In this document: one piece after another, positions 49,932-61,867 of the stretch | Numbering within the stretch: the stretch's first letter is position 1 | Layout: the number at the start of each line of letters is the position of its first letter | Assembly: GCA_951230915.1 (NCBI GenBank) | Contig: OX579633.1 | Coordinates: 2,046,001 to 2,110,000 of the forward strand | DNA: 64,000 nucleotides | Direction of reading: 5' to 3' | Source: Antitrichia curtipendula | Lineage: Eukaryota; Streptophyta; Bryopsida; Hypnales; Leucodontaceae | Made by a program: the position numbers and the translations under genes | Notes under the pieces: generated by a model | Database searches by the model: none | Seen by the model: the letters and a program-made list of their open reading frames with translations, nothing else | What the model was told of the DNA's origin: nothing

Positions 49932-49936
49932 TAGGT
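49932..49936 (+). repeat. Target-site duplication TAGGT (left)
   Basis: TAGGT directly precedes the 5' LTR. The same five bases follow the 3' LTR at 56064-56068. Confidence 0.9.
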
Positions 49937-50252
49937 TGTTACGAACCCTAATACGTCGTAACAAGACTTAGACGGTTAAAGAACCAAGGATGCTTGGCTT
50001 AGCGGTTACGATAGTTATGAGAGAAGGAGGGAGCCTTTGTGCTACTTAAGGCTTGTATGTAAGATCTATCCCTTATGTGGTATTTTGTAATACGAAAGAA
50101 TGCTTCAATCCAATTTGCATGATAATGCGGAATTGCTTTGAGTCCAGTCTGGGTTTGCATTATTCCTCCGTTGCATTGATAGCGCTAGAATTAAAGGTCC
50201 TGTAATGAGGTCACGACTGACGCAATGGCCGTTGAATATTCGATCCATGACA
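49937..50252 (+). repeat. 5' LTR
   Basis: It runs TGTTACGAACC...CATGACA, 316 bases. A TATA-like TACTTAAG at about 50043 lies roughly 30 bases before ATGTGGTATT (50075-50084), the inferred start of the R region. By eye it differs from the 3' LTR at about five positions. Confidence 0.95.
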
Positions 50253-50263
50253 TAATACCACAT
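50253..50263 (+). other. Primer-binding site, self-priming type (inferred)
   Basis: AATACCACAT at 50254-50263, two bases after the LTR, is the exact reverse complement of ATGTGGTATT at 50075-50084 within the LTR. No sequence matching the usual initiator-tRNA primer site (TGGTATCAGAGC) is present. This is the arrangement by which Tf1/sushi elements prime from their own RNA 5' end. Confidence 0.6.
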
Positions 50264-50755
50264 CAGCGATCGGTCCATGCTCTGTCGTGATTGCAATCCG
50301 GTTCGGCGTTTATGAGGTTGTAGTAGATTTAATTAGGGAATCACGGGATGGAGTAAGTACAGATCCACAGTCTACATCCTCGGGGTGGGTTGATTGAGAA
50401 GTGCAATGGAAACTGTAGACGAGAGTCCAGCAATCAGAGTTAATTTTTTTTGAGGCTCGATTTTCCAAGCAGCTGCTGTGAGCTCCATGCGTCTCCATGT
50501 CCCCGGTCGAGAGATCACAGCTGTGGGCCCTGCGACTGCGACTCGGTGAAAAGCTCGGGATCTGGTGGGCGTGCTGATGCCTAAGGTGTCACTTCGCGAT
50601 GGATCGGGGCGGAAGAGAAGGAGCGAGGGTCCTCCGATGACTGAGAACGCGGGGAATTATTTCTTCCTTTAACGCCGGTTTTTGAGGGCCATTTTTCTTG
50701 GAATTTGAGCTGCCTGTGTGGTCCTGTAGCTGGGAGCAACAGGCCGCGTTCTGCG

Positions 50756-51850
50756 ATGGATCAGGAAGGAGAGGTGGAGCCCAGGGATCGTTCAACCACT
50801 GAGGAAGCGGGGGCCGAGTTGTCAACGTTGATCCAACAGTAAGTCCAAAATGTCTTGCAATCAGCGCTTCTCCAAATAATTCAATTAATTGCGGACCAGG
50901 CAGCTGCAAGATTGCAACCGGGATCTTCTCCAAATTTAAAAAATGGAACTGATGGAGGTTGCCGTGAGATAGGAGGGCATGGTACGTTCGGGGAAGAAAG
51001 TCGAGAGTCAAAAGTGGCAGAGCCAGAGAGATTTTCGGGAAGGAAAGGTAACGAGGTATACCGTTGGTTCGCGCAACTTAGACTGGTGTTTCGCGGAAAG
51101 CCTAGAACGTATCATTCGGATGCAGAAAAAGTAGCATTTGTCCTCTCTTACATGACAGGAGCGGCCCAAAATTGGGCCATGCCCCTCTTGCAGGCACTTG
51201 ACGAGGGAAGAGAGCATGAACTGCTGGAAAATTATGCCGCTTTTCGAGAGGCGGTTATTAGTGTTTATGGTGACCTTGATCGACGGGGCAATGCCGAGGA
51301 TCGTCTTGCAAGGCTCAAACAGACGGGATCCGTGGCAACGTATATTTCTACTTTCAATGAATATGCTGCTCAAATTGATTGGAATGAGCCTAGTTTGGTA
51401 GCGCAATTCCGTGGTGGGCTTAAGGACGAGATTTTGGACTCGGTGGCTACCGCGGAAACTCAACCAAGCCGGTTGCATGAGTGGATGGCGATGGCTTCTC
51501 GTATTGATGAACGACTTTGGGGTCAGCGGCAGACTCGTCGGTCATCAATGGATACTTCTAATGTAAGGACAACACCTTTTCCTTCGCGAGACCCAGTTGG
51601 GAAGTTTCAATCGAACCCGGTAATGTCGGGCCCAGTACCCATGGAACTTGGAGCAGTTCGTGGTCCTCCAGCTTTAGCAAGGACCGCGGCAGAGAGGCTT
51701 GAATACCAACGGCAAGGCCGATGTTGGGGTTGCGGGGAGCTGGATCATGTATGTGCAAAATGCCCCACGAATCCATCTCGGCCGTTATTAATCGCAGCCA
51801 CGACGGAATCAGAAAGCTCAATTTCGGGAAAAGGTGTAGCTCGGGACTGA
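50756..51850 (+). pseudogene. gag: gag of the chromovirus
   Basis: Capsid and nucleocapsid region. ATG at 50756 is followed by TAA in the same frame at 50840-50842, after 28 codons; the frame then stays open to TGA at 51848-51850 (about 335 codons). The capsid-like Ty3/gypsy gag region includes RWFAQLRLVFRGKP and FREAVISVYGDL. The C-terminal zinc knuckle is CWGCGELDHVCAKC (CX2CX4HX4C). A start after the stop is possible but would lose the N-terminus. Confidence 0.85.
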
Positions 51851-51892
51851 ACAACGAAGTTTGGTACCCGGGCACAGTTCAAAGTGCAGCAG

Positions 51893-52453
51893 CTACGATA
51901 CCAATACCAAGAGGGGAATTATTCCAAGACCATTGCCCCTCTTGGTATTGGTCTTGAATTGCCGTGCGGCCTTGATCTCCAGGCCGACTATTCTCTTTGC
52001 TGCCGAAAGCGGCAACTGACAAGTTATGCAATTATGGTGGCAATAAGGAGAATCAAACAGAACCTCCCGCCTTGACCAACGAATCGTCGGATCGTGATAA
52101 ATGAGCCAAGGCGTACCCAAAATGCACGCATATCGTCCTGTGTTGGTTATATCCGCCAATAACGTTTCTCGATGATTACGAATGATGAGCTCCACTTGAG
52201 CTTGGTGTGTAATAAGGCCCAAATCAATCACACGTCCATCAATTACCCGAACTTCTCGTGGCCGGACCTTGGGTCGTATAACAACCTTGCATTGTATCGC
52301 AAACGTGGGGTGCATGAATACCCCCGTGGCTCCCGAATCTACCAAGGTCAAAGCAACAAGAGAATTAATTCTGGCATCTAATGCAAGATGTGCATCCGGA
52401 TCTGTGGCGCGTAAGTAAAGAGAATCTGACATTCGTTCTTGGGCTACCGGCAA
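51893..52453 (-). pseudogene. Inverted aspartic protease segment of the chromovirus
   Basis: The retropepsin domain lies on the minus strand, opposite to the rest of the element. The active-site motif is VDSGATG, and GTPWLIYHDPTIRW marks the end of the fold. The segment is bounded by inverted copies of GGTCTTGAATTGCCG (about 51953-51967 and 52447-52461), so recombination between them could have flipped it. A second short palindrome, CCAATACCAAGAGGGG and its complement, lies at 51899-51951. As placed it cannot be translated with gag-pol. Confidence 0.85.
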
Positions 52454-52463
52454 TTCAAGACCA

Positions 52464-54131
52464 ATGCCCCTCTTGGTATGGGCGGCATCGAAAGGGAAGG
52501 GGGTGGATCTAACCCCAAAACCGATGGGATTTACGTCGTTGACGGGCCCATTCCAAGGGAGTCAAGAAAATTTGGAGCCACGACTAGAGCCGGGGAGATA
52601 CGGCAAGGGAGCTTCGACGTTGGAGCTGGCCGGCAATGAGCGGGTCCATGAGGTTACGACTAACAAAACATCCTCTTTGAAATTAACGGCACCCCGGCAT
52701 GCTTTTGTCTCAACCGCAGCCTTCCGATTATCGGCAAAAGAGGCGAAAATTTATACTTTAGAAATTTCGGAATGTAGTAATGTAGGTACTTCAATTCCGT
52801 TTGAATACAATGACTTGCGGGGGGCTTTTAGCAAGGACGCCTCAAATGAATTACCAAGTCATAGCATGTCAGACATGAAGATTGAATTTAAGGAAGGGCA
52901 GGAGCCACGTAACACGGGATTAAGACCTATGTCTCCCATAGAGCTGGAGGAGCTTCGGAAGTATTTAGAAGAAAATTTGGGCAAAGGATGGATTCGGAGG
53001 TCAAAATCCCCAGTTTCGGCGCCAATAGTATTTGCTCGGAAAAAAGATGGCTCCATTAGGGTGTGCGTAGACTATCATAATCTTAATAAAGTTACAATAA
53101 AAAATCGGTATCCGCTACCACAAATCCCGGAGCTCACTGATCGTTTGGTAGGAGCAAAAATATTCACTAAATTGGACATCCGACAAGCTTATCATCGAGT
53201 TCGTATGGCATTGGGCCACGAATTTAAAACGGCGTTCAAGACACACTATGGCCTCTTCGAATACCTGGTAATGCCTTTTGGCTTAACAAATGCCCCAGCT
53301 CAATTTCAATCACATATGCAAAATACCTTTGGTGATCTACTAGATATTTCAATTGTTATATATTTAGACGATATTCTTATTTTCTCAAAAAAATTGGAAG
53401 AACATTGCCAAATTGTTCGGGAGGTGTTACAACGGTTACAAGAAAATGGACTTTATGCCAAAGAATCAAAATGTGAATTTCATCGCCAGTCAGTTGAATT
53501 TTTGGGAATGACAGTTTCAGCAAGGGGATTGGAAATGTGCCCTGACAAAGTTCAAACAATTCAAGAATGGCCAATTTTGACCTCGGTGAAAGAAATTCAA
53601 GCTTTTCTTGGATTTGCGAATTTCTACCGCCGGTTTATACATGACTATTCAAAAGTGGCTATGCCTCTTATAGCATTGACACGGAAGAATCAAAATTTTG
53701 TATGGACGCCTCAAGTGGATCTTGCATTCAAAGATCTTCAATCTATATTTATTCAAGCGCCAATACTGATTCATTCCAATTTCGAACGACCATTTGTTGT
53801 TGAGACCGACGCCTCCGACATGGCAATGGCTGCAATTCTATCCCAATATGGGGAGGATGGTTATTTGCATCCATGTGCATACCGGAGTTCAAAGATGTCC
53901 CCTGCAGAACAAAATTATGATATTTACGATAAAGAACTTCTCAGTGTGGTTTTAGCATTTCAAGACTGGCGAGTATATTTGGAGGGATCTCCGCACCACA
54001 TTCAAGTTATATCCGACCATAAGAATTTAGAATATTTCCTCACTACTAAGCAATTAATAGACGACAAGCTCGATGGTCACAATTTTTGTCGGCATTTGAC
54101 TTTGAAATCCAACATCGGCCGGGCTCCTTAA
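52464..54131 (+). pseudogene. pol: Reverse transcriptase and RNase H of the chromovirus
   Basis: Open for 555 codons. RT motifs in order: GWIRRSKSPVSAP, FARKKDGSIRVCVDYHNLN, KLDIRQAYHRVRM, VMPFGLTNAPAQFQ, and the catalytic YLDD in IVIYLDDILIF. RNase H starts VVETDASDMAMAAILSQ and includes YDKELLSVVLAF and SDHKNLEYF. Near 54054-54058 one base is missing after TTKQL; the true continuation (ending SAFDFEIQHRPGSLN) is in another frame. The first ATG here lies in the segment next to the inversion and is probably not the native start, because pol is normally fused to gag and protease. Confidence 0.9.
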
Positions 54132-55747
54132 ATGGAAGAGCCGATGCCCTCTCTAGAAGGATTGATCTCATGGAGGGGAAAATTCAGGAAAATCGGCCTC
54201 TCTTACGGTTAGCCGCCCTGGAGTCTTGTCAATTAGTGTGGGATGATGATCGCATCCTTAAACGTCTGAAGGCCGTTACTACGGAAGATCCGCTGCTTCA
54301 ACCAATCCTGGCAATTTTTAAGAAAGAGACGCATCAAATTTCGGGGGATGTTCGCCGTCGGCTTCAAGCATATACCTTCAATGATGGAGTCCTCCAATTT
54401 CAAGACCGTATATATGTACCGGAGGATGCAAAGCTCCAGCGCCAAATTCTTTGGTCCAGACACGACGCTCCAGCCGCAGGTCACCAGGGGCGAGCAAAGA
54501 CTTTAGAATTGGTCACAAGAAATTTTTATTGGCCTACTCTCCGACGGTATGTTCATCGCTACGTTGACGGCTGTGATATTTGCCAACGGTCAAAACCAAC
54601 TCACCATGCACGATATGGGCTTATGCAACCCATTCCAACCGCTCATGCACCATGGAAACGTATTTCTGCAGATTTTATCGTAAAGCTACCCATTAGTGGA
54701 GGATAAGACTTGGTGATGGTCGTGGTGGACAAGAATACGAAGCTTGCTCATTTCATTTCCACGAATGAGAGCATTGACTCTCAAAAGATGGCTTCTTTAT
54801 ATTTACACCACGTGTGGAAGCATCATGGCACACCAGATGAAGTGATATCCGATCGCGGGCCGGTATTTGTATCAAAATTTATGAGGAGATTATCGGACCT
54901 ACTTCGCATTAAACCATCTCCAACAACTGCGTTTCACCCGCAAGCAGATGGTCAAACTGAGAGGGTGAATCAGGTGCTTGAGCAGTTTTTAAGAATGTTC
55001 ACCACTAGGCGCCAAGACGATTGGGCAGAGCTACTTTCCCTTGCAAAATTTGCATATAATAATGCCTCTCATTCAGCGACCGGATTCTCTCCTTTTTACG
55101 CCTCATATGGATATCACCCATCCTTCTCTTTCATGACACCGACTTCATCCACCGTGCTCGCGGCAGAGGATAGAGTTCTCCAATTGCAACAAGTCCACGA
55201 AGAATTGAAAACTATGATTCAAATGGCCGATCAACAAGCTAAGCAACTTTATGATAAAACTATTAAAGTCCAGCCAACTTTTCAAGTAGGAGACAAAGTC
55301 CTTCTTCGACATGACAACATTGCCACTACGGCCCCATCCAAGAAGCTATCATCTAAATTCTTGGGCCCTTTCATAGTAATATCTCAACTCTCGGATGTAG
55401 TGTACCGGCTAAAGTTGCCAAAGACTCTACGTATTCATGATGTATTCCATGTTTCCTTGCTAGAACGATACCGTGAGGACACCATCTTGGGACGACGCCC
55501 CACAGTTCCACCACCAATCGTCACTCCTGACGGTGACTTGGAATATGAGGTGCAACAAATCCTGGATTCGAGATTTTTTGGACGCTGGAAAAAATTGCAA
55601 TACCTAGTTTCTTGGAAAGGATACGGTCCGGAAGAAAATTTGTGGGAGCCAGCATCAAATCTTCACAACGCCCCTGATATGGTAGCAGATTTTCACATAC
55701 TTCACCCTCAGGCGCCACGACCTAGTCAGGACGTAAAGGGGGGGTAA
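54086..55747 (+). pseudogene. Integrase and chromodomain of the chromovirus
   Basis: The HHCC zinc part (RHDAPAAGHQGRAKTL, CDICQRSKPTHH) leads into the catalytic core: first Asp in ISADFIVKLP, second in SDRGPVF, Glu in QTERVNQ. TAA at 54704-54706 interrupts just after LPISGG, where an aromatic residue is usual; the same frame then runs on to 55747. The GPF-type end (LSSKFLGPFIV) is followed by HDVFHVSLLERY and a C-terminal chromodomain (EYEVQQILDSRFF, YLVSWKGYGPEENLWEP), which steers insertion to chromatin marks in related elements. The stop codon TAA directly touches the 3' LTR. Confidence 0.92.
55735..55744 (+). other. Polypurine tract
   Basis: AAAGGGGGGG lies three bases before the 3' LTR, the expected place for plus-strand DNA priming. 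Confidence 0.85.
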
Positions 55748-56063
55748 TGTTACAAACCCTAATACGTCGTAACAAGACTTAGACGGTTAAAGAACCAAGG
55801 ATGCTTGGCTTAGCGGTTACAATAGTTATGAGAGAAGGAGGGAGCCTTTGTGCTACTTAAGGCTTGTATGTAAGATCTATCCCTTATGTGGTATTTTGTA
55901 ATACGAAAGAATGCTTCAATCCAATTTGCATGATAATGCGGAATTGCTTTGAGTCCAGTCTGGGTTTGCATTATTCCTCCGTTGCATTGATAGCGCTAGA
56001 ATTAAAGGTCATGTAATGAGGTCACGACTGACGCATTGGCCGTTGAATACTCGATCCATGACA
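55748..56063 (+). repeat. 3' LTR
   Basis: 316 bases, the same length as the 5' LTR, TGTTACAAACC...CATGACA. TAGGT follows at 56064-56068. Confidence 0.95.
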
Positions 56064-56528
56064 TAGGTACACCTAAAATTGCCACTTTTTGTTACTGAGC
56101 CTAGTTACTATTATTAGAATGGTCAAATTTTCATATGTTCTTGTTGGCAAGTGAAAGGAGATTCCAACGCACCGAAGAATATGGCATTTGGATACTGTAT
56201 GCAAAAGTTATTAAGGAACAAAGTTTAGTTCTAAAAGCGTTTCTTCCTCATAGGTAGAGAACTGATTTTGGAGATGTACACATAATATAGATGGCGGTTT
56301 AAGGTCAGTGGCACATTTTGGGGTACATACCTTAGTTCCATGAAAAATACGACAATCAATCATCAACTTGTGTTATGTGCTCACCTGGCATTACCAAAGT
56401 ACCCATAAACCGTACAGCAGATAAAACCACTAAAGTAAATAGCAGCGTACCTACCAAGGCGATGGATTCTGTTGGAAGCTTCGTCCAACTTGGTTCGGGC
56501 GATGCTTGAACCATGGTCCAGCAGGCCA

Positions 56529-56965
56529 GGGGTGAACCGATCCTCGCTCATCCCCGAGGGAAAATGCTGAAATTTTTTATTTTTCATGCACGATAAAATT
56601 TTCAAATCTTGAATTCATCTTTGCAATCAGAGGTCCCAAATTAGCTAGTAGAGGTGTAATAGGTAAATTAATGAAGCACATAATAAGGGGTCTTTTTTTT
56701 TACATGCACCCCTGGAATGACTTGGGGGGACCATCAAGGGCCAAGGTGAATTGACCTCCATTAATTCCCCGCAAGGAAAACACTGAAATTTTTTATTTGC
56801 AACATGCGATAATATTTTGAAATTCTGAATTCATATTTGCAATGAGAGGCCCCAAATTAGGTACGGTAGGTGAAAATTTATTAGTAAACGCGGCACAAAT
56901 AAGGGGGCAATTTTTTGAAGGGGGGCCATTCTCCTTGGCCGACGAGTGAGGGGTTGGTTCACCCC
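56529..56965 (+). mobile_element. Insert with GGGGTGAACC inverted ends in unit 2
   Basis: It starts GGGGTGAACC and ends GGTTCACCCC. It is absent from unit 1 (near 33.25 kb), where CCCAGCAGCCCGAGACAAGC is continuous. Inside are two diverged direct copies of about 130 bases (from about 56569 and 56784, each starting CTGAAATTTTTTATTT). Non-coding. Flanking words CCAGCAGGCC and TCTAGTAGGCC may be a target duplication. Confidence 0.5.
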
Positions 56966-57395
56966 GACCGTCTAGTAGGCCCAAGACAAGCGGCACACCT
57001 AGTTACCGCTTCCATTGGCCCCTGCACATGCGGTTAAAGGCCATGGACTTTGGCAGAGTCTACCAAGTTTCGTCTGGCATGTCAATGGGGGAAGCCCTAG
57101 CGGAGGTCCTCTTTTACCGTTGAAGATGGAAAAGTTGAGGTGCAAGGCGGATGGGAGGAGGGTAAATTGGCAGTTCGGGTTTAATTTTAGGCCCTTCTCC
57201 TCGTAGCTCCAAGGTAGGTGCTACAGCTACGAAATTTTTTTTTGTAATTGTGTGAAACCTGAAGAGCGATTGCTTCATATATCTTCACATTTCTCAAAAA
57301 GCTTGCAATGAGTGTGAGTTGTTGGGCTTACGTTATAGGTTTTTTTAATTTTTTTTTTCTCATTGCTTCAAAGTTATTTCATTAGTTTTGTGAGC

Positions 57396-58935
57396 ATGGA
57401 GGACGAGAGTTTTCTACAAATGATTTTTTCATATAGTCCAACGCCGTTGTCAACAAGATCAAGTTCTAAAGCTTCTTTTTATGTTTCTTTAATTCCTATA
57501 GATCCCCCTCCACCCTTAGGTCTACAAGCAAGACCACAAGAGTGACATTGAGGCAACACCACAATTAAGTTTCTATTTTTCTAATGTAAGGAATATGTGG
57601 AGACTCACAAAATTGTGAGAATGCGACAACATCAGTGGAAGAGGATTCACGTGCTCTTCATTGCACAATTCTCTTTTGAGCATAGGCGGAAGGTGAAGTC
57701 CCTCACAGACAAGTGGGAGAAGTTGCAAAGCAACTATTCCAATATTAAAAACTTGAGGAACTAGACGGGGATCAATGCTAGAGACAATGATGTCTTGGAG
57801 AGATCACTTAGTGTATCTATAACTAACCACGTATATTCAAGTGATTTTTTGCCCCCCTATTTATTTTTTAATGAACTTTGATTTCGACCTATAATTTTGA
57901 GTATTGTTTAATAAAGGCTACAGGTTTCTATTACCAAAAACTCCCAATTCAAATACCATATTAAATGATTTCTAGAGAAGGTTGGAAAATGAACTAAAAT
58001 GGCATGTTTTTCAACTCAAATATTTATAGAGAACGCATTTAGATGACCACTACATCAATATTCAAGGAATAGGAACTTTCAATAGAGATTTTTTTTTGAG
58101 AATTTTTGTGTATTTTTTATACAATTTTTTCTTATATAAAATATGGATGTGAAAGTTATTTTCAGCTTTGCAGTGTATCTTTTCATTTCAAAAATGAGTA
58201 ACTAATTATTATTAACAAATAAAGTTATCAATAATTCAAAACATAAACTTTCAAAGTAGAAAAATCTACTCATATTTTTTTCTTTTCCTTTTATTTAAAT
58301 TTTAGAACATAAGATAGGGGGTCTAAAATCTTAACACACATAGTTCCTAATGGACCCTCTAAGTGATTTCCCTGGGGATGGTGTGAAGTTCATTTGGTAT
58401 AACAAAATTGATGAGATTCTTAGCCTCATGGCAAAGGTCAACAGAGTACTGGGAGAAATAGACCAACTGAAGGTGTACTAGTGCCATGAACGGGAACCTC
58501 AAATGCTCCCATTAATTTCTCCGAAGAGCACAATGACTTTGGTCAGTCATCTCATTTGCAGTCATCACCACGCACCGTTCCAATTTCATCTATTGGCACC
58601 ACCCACAATAGCACTAGAAGTAGTCCAAGAACACATGCTGCTAATTTAGATGATTGTTGTAGCAAAGATATTTCTTCAAAACTTGAAGCTGAAAAGGCCT
58701 GAATTTATAGGATTTTGATGGATACATTAGACAAGATAGTTGAATCTATTGCAAAAATTGAGAAACTTAGGATTGAAGCTTCTGTAATTATGTGCAAAGA
58801 AAACTAGGTTGAACGTTAGATGGAACATTAAGAGTATAGAAAATTGGAGCTAGAATTGTTCCAATTGCAGCAAGCTAGTAGTGAACATATGGAAACTATG
58901 TTTGCAAATGTTGTTAAAAAGAATGTGGAATAGCT
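57396..58935 (+). pseudogene. Trihelix (Myb/SANT-like) DNA-binding gene relic
   Basis: A plus-strand stretch starting MEDESFLQMIFSYSPTPLS (57396), followed by trihelix-like QWKRIHVLFIAQFSFEHRRK and VKSLTDKWEKLQSNYSNIK (about 57620-57765), which fits the Trp-Trp pattern of Myb/SANT-like domains. A C-terminal coiled-coil-like part (LDKIVESIAKIEKLRIEA, YRKLELELFQLQQASSEH) lies at about 58715-58930. Stops at about 57760, 58805 and 58820 and frame changes show it is dead. Such proteins occur as transcription factors or as partners of PIF/Harbinger transposases; no transposase was seen nearby. Confidence 0.5.
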
Positions 58936-58939
58936 TTTA

Positions 58940-60870
58940 CGTTACTTCCATTTGAAAATATTGTACTTCTTGTTTTTCTATTAATGCTATTTCATATCAT
59001 GACTATGACATTAGAAGATTGTTTCCATTGTATTCTACTATTGAATGATTTCTATACTTTGAACTTCTTCATGGTTCACCTTAAGTGGTGATTTGAAACA
59101 AAATGATAGCTTTCCAATTTAGGATTTAGATTTTTACTTGTTCATTTAAGGTTCATCTAGATGTTTAGAGGATATGTTAGTAATATTTAAGTTGAAACTC
59201 AGTTTAATGATTGAAGAGTTTTAATGTAAATGAATATCTGACCTGTCAAGTATATAATCTTTCAATTCATAAGTGATACTATTGGATCTTCTTTCCCAGT
59301 TTCATGTTGTCCATGTTGTATGGTTTTTATATATGAGTTGATCAAATGCTCATGTTTTATATTTAAGCCACATTAGAATGCAATGTAAAAAAAATTATAT
59401 TGTCATAAACTATGCAAAAATCAATTAATTCCATTAAAACAGTAAATTTGAATAATTAATCTAGTTTAGCATAAACTCTTGAACATTAAATCTTACTCTC
59501 AAACTTCATGTATTTATAGATGTAAAAAAAAAATGAATATTTCTTAATTGAATAATTTCACAATTCAATTGCACATGACGAATCTTTTAAGAAGTGTTGA
59601 TGAAATTAATAAGTACCCTTAACCCCTAAAGTCCCATTTGTCCTACATGGGCCAAAATGCAACTTTGGATAGGCTCCTAAATTGTCAATTCTTGTCATGA
59701 TCTTTTGAAATTTTATTCCAATATATGCATTTGGTAGAGCTTTGCGTGCATAATTGCATTGGTAACAATTTGTTCAGCTCATCAAGGAGGTTACAGGGAA
59801 CCGATCCTGTTGCAAATTTGATACTCCTGGTTTTTTTTCTATGGATGCTGAAATCTGTAGGGTTTGTAAATGTAATTGGAATTAGAGATCGGTTGTTTGC
59901 GGTTGTTACTGAACATTTGTGTAATTAGAATTTGTTGAATGGAAGATCACGAGTACGATTGAGGATGCTCTTTCTGTCACTTTAATTAATATGTAGGGCA
60001 CGCTTTCATTGGGAAATCTTTCCCCAGATTTCACTGATTAGAATTTGTTGGTTGGGTAGTACAAAGGGACAATAGACAATTCAATATCCATACATAACAT
60101 TGTTAACCTGTGTGCAAGGGGTCTCTTCTATTGTCCCCAGATTCAGGAGTCCCCCGCAACAATAAGTCAATGACATTCCAAAACTGACAAAATATAAATA
60201 AAAAGTGCTACCTTATGCCCAATCAATGAGGCTTTGAGAATCATAACTGAAATCTTCCCCCAGATATCTAGGAAGAGCAAATATAGCCTATTAACAATGT
60301 TATGTATAAAGATGAATGTCCATTGACATTTTCTTGAGTCACATTCACACCCAATGTGCGAATGGAAGGTCAACTGAGTGTACTAGAAGAGATGTGTTGT
60401 TGTTGGTAACCTGGTTTGTAACGCCTTTAATTAGTGTCCTATACCTTGGATTGCTTGTAGCTATTAGGGGTTGTCACACCTTCTATGAAGAATGAAATTT
60501 TTATGAAGAATGAGAAGATACAAAGTGAAAAGAGGAGCCAATAGGGGCCCTTCTCCATGAAGGTTTGATTCCCTTATTCACCATGTGAAAAAGGAGAATA
60601 AGCACATGGCTATCCAATCTTCACGCCCATTCTTCACCTCCAAAGGAAATGAAAAAAAATTCTCAACCTTCAAAGAATTGGCCATCTGCAAGCCAAGGAG
60701 AGAGTGCCATGTCCTTATTCTTTGAATGTTGAGAAGGGTGTAATAATCCTTATTAATCGATTGTGATGTGGGGATTGGTGGTTGCAGCAAGAAGCTTCTG
60801 GATCAAGATGAAGTGAGCAAAGTCGCGCAAGCTGATTCGGATTGGGTTTTCTCCTTTTCGGAATGACGGA
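58940..60870. other. AT-rich intergenic region
   Basis: No gene recognised apart from the element fragment at 59623-59760. Confidence 0.5.
59623..59760 (+). mobile_element. Truncated family-3 TTAA element (left end only)
   Basis: TTAA (59619-59622) then CCCCTAAAGTCCCATTTGTC. The next 100 bases match the start of the family-3 element at 6236 (for example TTTTGGATA(G/C)GCTYCTA). No right end found. Confidence 0.6.
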
Positions 60871-61867
60871 GCTTCGGTGTTTTGCAGTTTTGAGTGTGTA
60901 GAGGTGAACGGGGAGGGCAGTTCCATATGGACTTTGGCGTGGGGTGTTGCAAATATTTATTGGAATATGAATTGCTAGTGAATATTTATGTTGACTGGGT
61001 GTGTTTGGATTGGGAGTTGACAAGATGGTGGCCTACAAATTGTTGTTGAAGGTATGGCACTTGTCGTATCGAAAAATAACAACCTTAATGCAGTTGTCAT
61101 TTTTATTTTAGTATAGCAACAAAGGTTAGTTTATATGGAATTTTGTAATGAAATAGGAAATTTAATCAATAAAATATAAATTATAAAACCAATCCTTGCG
61201 ACCTTGTCTAATTGTCAAATTTACAAAGTCTACAGTTAGTGCACAATATATAAAAACACATAGAAGTGTTACAAAAAAATATCTTATTTCAAAAGAAAGC
61301 TTAAGTACAAAAATTACAAAGGAGACAAGTAATCATGACAAGCTCTAAGGAATAACAAAAGACAACTTGACTATAGAAGAAACCAAGAGCGAGAAAAATC
61401 AAATTGTTGGGCGTATATCTCAAACCAAAACACAACTGTTCGTTTTGAAAAGACTTGGAACAAGACAAATTGCCACTCTTCAAATCCAAGCTACTCATGG
61501 CGTTCTACATCTAAATCCTTCTAAAAAAACAATTTGACTCAACTAACACCGCCAAATGGAAATGGATGGACTACTAGTGTGCTTTCACACCATAAGAGAT
61601 GATTAGCCATAATTTCAAAACTCTAGCTAATTGCAATATTGTATGGATATGGTATGATAAGTGCATCCCTTGGGAAAGAAGTGAACCTTCCTTCCAACCT
61701 TGAAAATTTAGGTAGAAGTGTCTCTAATACAGGGATCAAATTAAAATCTTGGATTCTCAAGCACAAGTGAATATTTCAAAACCTAGGTTAAAAATGCCTT
61801 TGAAAGTGATCAATCTTCAAACGTTGATTATAATCACCTAAACTATCCATACTGGTTCTTCAATCTA

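Larger units (their letters stand above)
49937..56063 (+). mobile_element. Ty3/gypsy chromovirus LTR retrotransposon (defective)
   Basis: A 6127-base element with 316-base LTRs, TG...CA ends, a TAGGT duplication, a purine tract, and gag, protease, reverse transcriptase, RNase H, integrase and chromodomain coding regions in Ty3/gypsy order. The chromodomain marks it as a chromovirus, a lineage known in mosses and other land plants. It cannot be autonomous: early stop in gag, protease segment inverted, frameshift at the RNase H end, stop in integrase. The LTRs differ at only about five sites, so insertion is recent, and later than the unit duplication. Confidence 0.95.
41275..57010. repeat. Duplication unit 2
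   Basis: The counterpart of 25771-33310, interrupted by the retroelement at 49937-56063 and a smaller insert at 56529-56965. It contains the best-preserved VWA-Cache gene. Without the two inserts the unit is about 9.2 kb; unit 1 is shorter because of its gene deletion. Confidence 0.85.

Noticed and set aside
59725..59928. Plus-strand open frame of 67 codons
   Set aside because: It begins inside a truncated TTAA element and has no family resemblance.
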